Source of the DNA: Rhodocyclales bacterium
Lineage (GTDB): Bacteria > Pseudomonadota > Gammaproteobacteria > Burkholderiales > Rhodocyclaceae
Direction: 5' to 3'
Assembly: GCA_003105015.1 (NCBI GenBank)
Contig: PQAF01000034.1
Location: 62,001 to 126,000 of the forward strand
Length of the DNA stretch: 64,000 nt
Below the pieces are notes generated by a model, which saw only the letters and a list, made by a program, of their open reading frames with translations, had not been told where the DNA came from and made no database searches. Shown here one piece after another: positions 57,424 through 64,000 of the stretch. Positions within the stretch are counted from its first letter, which is position 1; each line of letters opens with the position of its first letter. The position numbers and the translations under genes are program-made.

Positions 57424-57451
57424 ATATAGGGCAGCCCGGCGTTGTTTCAAG
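57424..57451 (-). promoter_or_regulatory. Sigma-32-like heat-shock promoter of hsp20
   Basis: On the minus strand CTTGAAA (57451-57445) is followed after 13 bases by CCCTATAT (57431-57424), close to the sigma-32 consensus CTTGAAA-N(11-15)-CCCCATNT. It lies 43 bases before the hsp20 start codon. Confidence 0.82.
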
Positions 57452-57481
57452 AGGGGGCGCACCGGAAGCGAAATCAACATC

Positions 57482-57679
57482 ATGTCAAACAGTTGCGAGC
57501 CTAGCTCCGTGTGCCCCGGCTGCGGCCGGGCCTTTGCTTGCGGAATGATGGCCGGCGAGCCGCGCTGCTGGTGCGCCGAACTGCCACCCCTGAAGGCCCT
57601 GCCCGACGCCGGGAAAGCCTGCTACTGCCCGGAATGCCTGGGGAAGATGCTGGCTGACGAATCCGTCAAGCCCGCTTGA
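57482..57679 (+). CDS. Cysteine-rich CWC family protein
   Basis: 65 residues from the ATG at 57482. Eight cysteines in pairs: CPGCGRAFACGM, CWC and CYCPECL, matching the small CWC family (PF14375). A zinc-binding role is likely; no function is known. It overlaps the end of the convergent nudB by 14 bases. Its promoter would lie beside the hsp20 promoter on the other strand. Confidence 0.82.
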   Translation: MSNSCEPSSVCPGCGRAFACGMMAGEPRCWCAELPPLKALPDAGKACYCPECLGKMLADESVKPA

Positions 57680-58106
57680 CCTGGTGTGGCAGCATGAGGA
57701 TGGCGTCCCGGTTGCTCCAGGAGAATACGCTGCGTGCGGCCTCCTGCCAGGGCAGCCACACGTAGCCGAGGTGCTCGCTGGGGGCGACGGTGACCGGGTC
57801 CGGTGCCGGCACCAGTAGGCTGAACACATGCTCGACGTTCTCGGTGACGCCGGGCGCATAGCGATATCGCCATTCCGGGAATATCTCGTAGCGGTTGGCG
57901 AGACGCCAGTCGACAAGGTCTTCCGGCCGGGCTGAAATACCTGTCTCCTCCGCAACTTCGCGTACTGCCGTGACCTGGAGGGGCTCGTCGCCCTCCTGGC
58001 TGCCCGTCACCGACTGCCAGAATCCCGGGTGGGCGGCGCGCTCGAGCAGCAGCACCCCGAGGTCGGGGGTATGGATCAGGACCAGGACTGAAACCGGCTT
58101 TTTCAA
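57666..58106 (-). CDS. nudB: Dihydroneopterin triphosphate diphosphatase (Nudix)
   Basis: 146 residues. Nudix box GSQEGDEPLQVTAVREVAEE followed by TGI, with the REVAEE metal-binding residues. The N-terminus KKPVSVLVLIHTPDLGVLLL and the length match NudB, which removes pyrophosphate from dihydroneopterin triphosphate in folate synthesis. It overlaps the barstar-like gene by four bases. aspS-nudB order is common in proteobacteria; here a two-gene RNase/inhibitor pair lies between them. Confidence 0.9.
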   Translation of the reverse strand: MKKPVSVLVLIHTPDLGVLLLERAAHPGFWQSVTGSQEGDEPLQVTAVREVAEETGISARPEDLVDWRLANRYEIFPEWRYRYAPGVTENVEHVFSLLVPAPDPVTVAPSEHLGYVWLPWQEAARSVFSWSNRDAILMLPHQVKRA

Positions 58107-58546
58107 TCGTGCCCCGGCAGATAGGCGATGCCGTCGGTTTGCATGTCCACCAGAACCCAGAACGGCACGCGTTCATCGCGCCAGGCATCGGAAGCGGCTG
58201 CAAAAACCTGCAGCGCCGTGGCGAAATCCGCGCTGTGGCTGGCGCGAATGCCGTCGCAGTGCTCCAGCAGAATCAGGTAGCCATCTGCCGGCCGCCAGGA
58301 CAGATCGCCGAGGCAGTCGGCGAGTGCGTCCCAGTTGTGGCCGAACCAGGCGGGAAGCTCGAGGGTCGCCGCCAGTCGTTCGAAAAGCGCACTCTTGTCG
58401 CGTACTGCGGAAAGATCGACGCAGAAAATGGCAAAGCCGGCTTTGTCGGCAGCGGCCAGCAGGTCCGGCATGCCTTTGGGGGGCGTGTGATAGACACCGC
58501 AACGCGCGAGGTCGCGGAGGAGGGCGGCGTAGCGCTGTTGGCTCAT
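58103..58546 (-). CDS. Barstar-like ribonuclease inhibitor
   Basis: 147 residues. The C-terminal part (about 35-145) has the barstar pattern: VDLSAVRDKSALFERLAATL, FGHNWDALADCLGDLSW and LILLEHCDG, where the GxNWDALxDCL segment is the inhibitor face. The N-terminal 30 residues are an extra helical arm. It should neutralise the RNase encoded by the next upstream gene, whose stop it overlaps by four bases. It is cytoplasmic. Confidence 0.9.
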   Translation of the reverse strand: MSQQRYAALLRDLARCGVYHTPPKGMPDLLAAADKAGFAIFCVDLSAVRDKSALFERLAATLELPAWFGHNWDALADCLGDLSWRPADGYLILLEHCDGIRASHSADFATALQVFAAASDAWRDERVPFWVLVDMQTDGIAYLPGHD

Positions 58547-58926
58547 TCGCGTATCTTCCGGAAGCTGCGGTAGTGATCGTTGGTGAAATAATACTCGCCC
58601 GAAGTCCGCACATCGCCCGTGCTGCCCCGTCCGGCGACGATGCGCCGTGCGCCGCGGTCGCGCGAACCGGTGGTTGGAACGGTGTACTCGCGGTAGTAAC
58701 CACGAGGCCGGGCGGGCAATCGCCGCTCGAAATTACCGAAGACCGAGCCATCCTTGCGGTAGGGAAAGGGACCGCCCTGCTTGATCAGGGCCAGCGTTTG
58801 CCGGGCTTCGCCGGGGAGCGCTGCGGCCCGGACGGATGGAATGCCCGGATCAACATACGACTCGCGCGCAGCCGCAGGGGCCGCGGCGAGAATCGCCAGC
58901 AGGAATAAACCAAGGCGCAGCATCAC
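58543..58926 (-). CDS. Exported guanyl-specific ribonuclease (barnase / RNase Sa family)
   Basis: 127 residues. A signal peptide (LRLGLFLLAILAAAPAAA) is cut near residue 20. The mature enzyme has the RNase Sa/N1 core: FGNFERRLP, the catalytic Glu in YYREYTVPT, the catalytic Arg in DRGARRIVAGR and the catalytic His in TNDHYRSF. All three catalytic residues are present. It cuts RNA after guanosine and is secreted. It lies 12 bases after the aspS stop and is coupled to the barstar gene. Confidence 0.9.
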   Translation of the reverse strand: MMLRLGLFLLAILAAAPAAARESYVDPGIPSVRAAALPGEARQTLALIKQGGPFPYRKDGSVFGNFERRLPARPRGYYREYTVPTTGSRDRGARRIVAGRGSTGDVRTSGEYYFTNDHYRSFRKIRE

Positions 58927-58938
58927 GCCGGCCGGTGC

Positions 58939-60741
<1,803 letters not shown>

Positions 60742-60779
60742 TTCAAAGTGCCCAGGAAAATTGCCGTGGTGGTGGCGCG

Positions 60780-61400
60780 TTATTGATTCTGTGCCCGTCC
60801 GGCAGGATAGCGCATGGGTGGTGCCACGACCCCCATCGAGATGATGTACTTGAGGGCTTCATCGACGCTCATCTCGAGCTCGATTATGTCCTTGCGTGGC
60901 AGCATGAGGAAGAAGCCGGAAGTGGGATTGGGAGTGGTCGGAACATAGACGCTGACGTATTCACCGGGCAGGTGGTTGAGGACGTCGCCGCCGGGTTGAC
61001 CTGTCTGGAAGGCGATGGTCCATATGCCTTCCCGCGGGTATTGAACGAGCAATGCCTTGCGGAAAGCTTCGCCGCTCGACGAAAAAAGAGTGTCGGATAC
61101 CTGCTTGACGCTGTAATAGACCGACTTGACCACCGGGATGCGCGATAGCACGCCCTCCCAGAAGCGCAGCAGACGCTGACCGATGATATTGGCAGTGACC
61201 AGCCCGGTGAGGAACACGATCAGGAGGGTGGCGATTACGCCGATGCCGGGGATATAGACGCCCAGCAGGTTTTCCGGGCGGATCGCGGCGGGCAGCAGCA
61301 GCAACGTCTGGTCCATCGTCTTGACGATGAGCGCCAGCACCCAGGCGGTGATCGCCAGGGGAACCCAGATCAGCAAGCCGGTGATGAAGTATTTTTTCAT
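60780..61400 (-). CDS. DUF502 family membrane protein
   Basis: 206 residues with two membrane segments (about 5-26 and 50-75) and the family blocks [40 protein letters not shown] and [14 protein letters not shown]. Function unknown; the family is widespread in betaproteobacteria and commonly lies between fmdB-type and aspS genes. The start overlaps the FmdB stop by four bases. Confidence 0.93.
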   Translation of the reverse strand: MKKYFITGLLIWVPLAITAWVLALIVKTMDQTLLLLPAAIRPENLLGVYIPGIGVIATLLIVFLTGLVTANIIGQRLLRFWEGVLSRIPVVKSVYYSVKQVSDTLFSSSGEAFRKALLVQYPREGIWTIAFQTGQPGGDVLNHLPGEYVSVYVPTTPNPTSGFFLMLPRKDIIELEMSVDEALKYIISMGVVAPPMRYPAGRAQNQ

Positions 61401-61663
61401 CCGTTGCCAGCACAGGCGCAGCCGTTACAACTTGGCGCCGGGGCTTTGTCGCCTTCCTGTTTTGACTCAGTCTTGGTCGGACAGCCCTTGAAGTCGGTGG
61501 CATACCACCCGCTGCCTTTGAGCTGGAAGCCTGCAGCAGTGAGCATCTTGCTGAAGGTCTCCTTGCCGCATTCCGGACAGGTCGTCAGTGGGGCATCATT
61601 GAGCTTCTGCAGGTATTCCTTCTGGAACCCGCAGGTGCCGCAGCGATATTCATAGATCGGCAT
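61397..61663 (-). CDS. FmdB-type zinc ribbon protein
   Basis: 88 residues from the ATG at 61663, giving PIYEYRCGTCGFQKEYLQKL. A CxxC pair (CGTC) and a second (CPEC) form a zinc ribbon; the last 20 residues have a Cys-rich tail (CNGCACAGNG). Function unknown; the family is named from a putative regulator. A frame extension to 61675 adds four residues and is less likely. Confidence 0.9.
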   Translation of the reverse strand: MPIYEYRCGTCGFQKEYLQKLNDAPLTTCPECGKETFSKMLTAAGFQLKGSGWYATDFKGCPTKTESKQEGDKAPAPSCNGCACAGNG

Positions 61664-61789
61664 GGCAGTCTCCAAAAAACGTGAAATTATAGCTTAACCA
61701 ATTGCACAGAAAGCAAAAAACCGTGATTTCCGCCATGGTTTAGATGTTGGCGACAAGGTCGAATTCAAGCCGTCAGGCCGAATTCAGAT

Positions 61790-62638
61790 TCAGAACAGGC
61801 CTAGATATTTCTCGGTCAGAGTTTTGCCCCAGAATAAGGCTATGACCGCAGCTGCAGCCAGATAGGGGCCGAAGGGTATTGGAATACTGCGCCCATGGCG
61901 TGCAAAAACGATGAGGGCAATGCCAACCACCGCTCCGACCATGGATGAGGCCAGTATCGTCAGGGGAAGCATTTGCCAGCCCAGCCAGGCGCCGATGGCT
62001 GCCAGCAGCTTGAAATCGCCGTAGCCCATCCCCTCCTTGCCCGTGGCGAGCTTGAAGGCCCAATATACGGACCACAGCGACAAATAGCCGGCCACTGCGC
62101 CGATGACGGCACTCCTCAAGTCGGTGAAGGTGCTGCCCAGGTTGAGCAGCAGACCTGCCCAAAGCAAGGGCAGGGTGATGCTATCAGGCAATAGTTGGGT
62201 GTCGAAATCGATAAACGTTAGCGCGATCATGCACCAAATAAAGAACAGGGCACCGATGCCTGCCCAGCTTGCGCCAAAATGCCATATCGCGTACCCGGAC
62301 AGCACGCCGGACAGTGCCTCGACAAGCGGGTAGCGCAGGCTGATGCGGGCGTGGCAGGCCCGACAGCGTCCCCTGAGAAAAAGGAAGCTGACAATCGGGA
62401 TGTTCTCCCATGCAGCAATGCCGTGGCCGCAACTCGGGCAGTGCGAGCGCGGCGAAGCCAGGGTCAGTTTTTCAGCGGGAAGGGGCTCTTCGCCCCGAAG
62501 TTGCGCGCATTCCGCCATCCAGCCGTGCTCCAACATCTTGGGCAGGCGATGGATGACGACGTTGAGAAAGCTTCCCACCACCAAGCCCAATACGGCGGCC
62601 AAGGTGGTGCCGGCCACCGGTTCCAGCAGAAAATTCAT
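61790..62638 (-). CDS. pilD: Type IV prepilin peptidase / N-methyltransferase
   Basis: 282 residues. Cytoplasmic zinc-binding CPSC and CRAC pairs lie in the N-terminal part (about 70-100), followed by seven membrane segments. The catalytic aspartates are in FIDFDTQLLPD and GYGDFKLLAAIG. It cleaves leader peptides and methylates the new N-terminus of pilins. As no other such gene is visible here, it probably serves both the type IV pilus and the MSHA pilins encoded at 29.8-46 kb. Confidence 0.95.
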   Translation of the reverse strand: MNFLLEPVAGTTLAAVLGLVVGSFLNVVIHRLPKMLEHGWMAECAQLRGEEPLPAEKLTLASPRSHCPSCGHGIAAWENIPIVSFLFLRGRCRACHARISLRYPLVEALSGVLSGYAIWHFGASWAGIGALFFIWCMIALTFIDFDTQLLPDSITLPLLWAGLLLNLGSTFTDLRSAVIGAVAGYLSLWSVYWAFKLATGKEGMGYGDFKLLAAIGAWLGWQMLPLTILASSMVGAVVGIALIVFARHGRSIPIPFGPYLAAAAVIALFWGKTLTEKYLGLF

Positions 62639-62684
62639 GAGGGTATTTCAGCAGTAAGGGTGTGTCGGAATGCTGCCAGAGTCA

Positions 62685-63917
62685 TCAGACAACGGCGCCC
62701 AGCTTGAAGATCGGCAGGTACATGGCTACCACCATGCCTCCGATCAGCGTGCCCAGCACCACCATGATCATCGGTTCCATCAGGCTGGACATGGCTTCGA
62801 CTGCGTCGTCCACTTCGGCCTCGAAGAAATCGGCCACCTTGCTCAGCATGGCGTCAAGCTGGCCGGACTCCTCGCCGATGGAGACCATCTGGATCACCAT
62901 ATTGGGAAAGACGTTGGCGTTCTGCATGGCTACGGTGAGATTGGTTCCGGTGCTGACTTCCGACTGGATCTGCTTTGTCGCCATCTTATAAACGTAATTG
63001 CCCGAAGCGCCGCCGACCGAGTCCAATGCTTCCACCAGCGGTACCCCGGCGGCGAACATGGTCGACAAGGTGCGCGCCCACCTTGCCATGGTCGCCTTGC
63101 GGATGATGTCGCCGAAAATGGGCAGCCGCAGAAACAGCCGGTCCATGACGATCTGCATTTTCTCCGAGCGCTTCCACATGAAGAAGAAGCCGTATAGCGA
63201 TCCCCCCAGGATGCCGAAGACGATATACCAGTTGGCCACCATGAAGTCCGACATGGCGATGACCATCAGGGTCGGTGCCGGCAGGTCGGCACCGAAACTC
63301 TTGAAAACCTCCTTGAACGCCGGGATCACGAAGATCATGATCACCGCTGTGATAACTACGGCAACGACAATGACCGCGATTGGGTAGAACAGCGCCGATT
63401 TGATTTTGCTCTTGATCGCAAGGATCTTTTCCTTGTATGTCGCCAGGCGGTCAAGGAGGGAGTCTAGAATGCCGGCGGCCTCGCCGGCGGCGACCAGGTT
63501 GCAGAACAGGGCATCGAAGTAGAGCGGGTATTTGCGGAACGCCTGATTGAGAGATGATCCCGTTTCGACATCCGCTTTTACTTCCATCAGCAGCTTGGCG
63601 ACTGCCTGATTGGAGGCCCCCTTGCCAACGATATCGAAGGCTTGCAGCAGCGGCACGCCCGCTTTCATCATGGTGGCCAGCTGGCGCGTGAAGAGAGTGA
63701 TGTCCTTTTCCGTGATCTTGCCGCCGCGCTTGAAGGCTTGTTTCTTGACCTTGCTGACCAGGATGCCCTGGCGGCGTAGCGTGGCATGGACAAGCGCCTC
63801 GCCGCCTGCACGCATTTCACCGCGCATCAGCTTGCCGGTCTTGTCCTTGCCCTCCCAGGCGAAGGTGTACTCCTTGATACCGGTATCTTTCTTGGCTGCT
63901 TTTGTCGCGGTTGCCAT
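62685..63917 (-). CDS. pilC: Type IV pilus inner-membrane platform protein PilC
   Basis: 410 residues from the ATG at 63917, which follows GGGAGA. Two T2SSF domains (about 75-200 and 278-400) and three membrane segments; the N-terminal EYTFAWEGKDKTGKLMRGEM and the C-terminal VSIGEESGQLDAML and MEPMIMVVLGTLIGG are typical. It is co-oriented with pilB and pilD. It is distinct from mshG, which does the same job in the MSHA system. Confidence 0.95.
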   Translation of the reverse strand: MATATKAAKKDTGIKEYTFAWEGKDKTGKLMRGEMRAGGEALVHATLRRQGILVSKVKKQAFKRGGKITEKDITLFTRQLATMMKAGVPLLQAFDIVGKGASNQAVAKLLMEVKADVETGSSLNQAFRKYPLYFDALFCNLVAAGEAAGILDSLLDRLATYKEKILAIKSKIKSALFYPIAVIVVAVVITAVIMIFVIPAFKEVFKSFGADLPAPTLMVIAMSDFMVANWYIVFGILGGSLYGFFFMWKRSEKMQIVMDRLFLRLPIFGDIIRKATMARWARTLSTMFAAGVPLVEALDSVGGASGNYVYKMATKQIQSEVSTGTNLTVAMQNANVFPNMVIQMVSIGEESGQLDAMLSKVADFFEAEVDDAVEAMSSLMEPMIMVVLGTLIGGMVVAMYLPIFKLGAVV

Positions 63918-63927
63918 CTGGTTCTCC

Positions 63928-64000
63928 CTATTCGTTCGTCGTCGCGAGGACTTCCTCAAGCGAGGTTAGCCCCTGCTTGACCTTGAGCAGTCCTGACTGT
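63928..64000 (-). CDS. pilB: Type IV pilus assembly ATPase PilB, C-terminal fragment
   Basis: The last 23 residues, reading SGLLKVKQGLTSLEEVLATT and ending NE, are the PilB C-terminus. The TAG stop is at 63928-63930, 11 bases before the pilC start. The rest of the gene is outside the window. Confidence 0.85.
   Translation of the reverse strand, partial: QSGLLKVKQGLTSLEEVLATTNE

Noticed and set aside
58009..58100. Search for CRISPR repeats, tRNA genes, transposases and phage genes over the whole window
   Set aside because: No regularly spaced repeats, no cloverleaf with the usual conserved bases and no transposase or integrase motif was found by eye in any part; the coordinates given are only a placeholder for this window-wide negative.

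Overview
The window is about 64 kb of GC-rich, gene-dense chromosome (roughly 65% GC by eye, third codon positions almost all G or C) from a betaproteobacterium, most likely of the order Rhodocyclales. The reasons are the betaproteobacterial runs cytochrome c4-engB-hemB and glyA-nrdR-ribD, a hemB leader RNA of a kind described from betaproteobacteria, pilB-pilC-pilD and MSHA-type pilus genes, and an ECF sigma/MsrPQ cluster like those known in that order. No rRNA, tRNA, CRISPR array, IS element or prophage was seen, and no gap longer than about 170 bases lacks a gene or a recognised element.

Layout. 0-7 kb: housekeeping (glk fragment, thyA, an M17 aminopeptidase, a PilZ-like protein, mogA, darP, pmbA). 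6.8-10.5 kb: a TRAP transporter with the binding protein on the plus strand and the two permease genes convergent to it. 10.6-14.0 kb: a histidine phosphatase and a fused ACP / fatty acyl-AMP ligase / acyltransferase. 14.2-18.6 kb: glyA, an AT-richer island carrying a BglII-like restriction endonuclease and an MT-A70 methyltransferase, then nrdR and ribD. 18.6-21.5 kb: a small membrane protein and a two-component system. 21.5-26.1 kb (minus strand): moeB, an unknown gene, ctpA, an envC-like gene and gpmA. 26.1-29.7 kb: an ArsR-type probable persulfide sensor with rhodanese and glutaredoxin, then secB, an SH3 protein, gpsA and trmL.

29.8-46.1 kb is a nearly complete MSHA-type IV pilus locus: ATPase, platform protein, pilins and minor pilins, the large MshQ protein, then the PilM/N/O/P-like assembly proteins, secretin, an ExeA-like ATPase and a TPR protein. 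comF, bioB and bioC follow. 48.7-52.0 kb (minus strand) holds a likely envelope-stress unit: ECF sigma, anti-sigma, lipoprotein, msrP and msrQ. 52.1-54.7 kb has cytochrome c4, engB, a structured hemB leader and hemB. 54.7-57.4 kb has slmA, a HAD nucleotidase, argB and hsp20 with a sigma-32-like promoter. 57.5-61.7 kb has a CWC protein, nudB, a barstar/barnase-like pair, aspS, a DUF502 protein and an FmdB protein. The window ends in the type IV pilus genes pilD, pilC and the 3' end of pilB; this prepilin peptidase probably also processes the MSHA pilins.

Most interesting signals: (1) an 11-base word, GACTGACTTTT, found six times exactly plus one near-copy, all on the plus strand, far above chance; (2) the restriction-modification island, whose right edge appears to lie inside nrdR; (3) an ArsR regulator whose two cysteines have the spacing of SqrR/BigR persulfide sensors; (4) the ACP-ligase-acyltransferase fusion; (5) an MSHA locus whose two halves are transposed relative to Vibrio.
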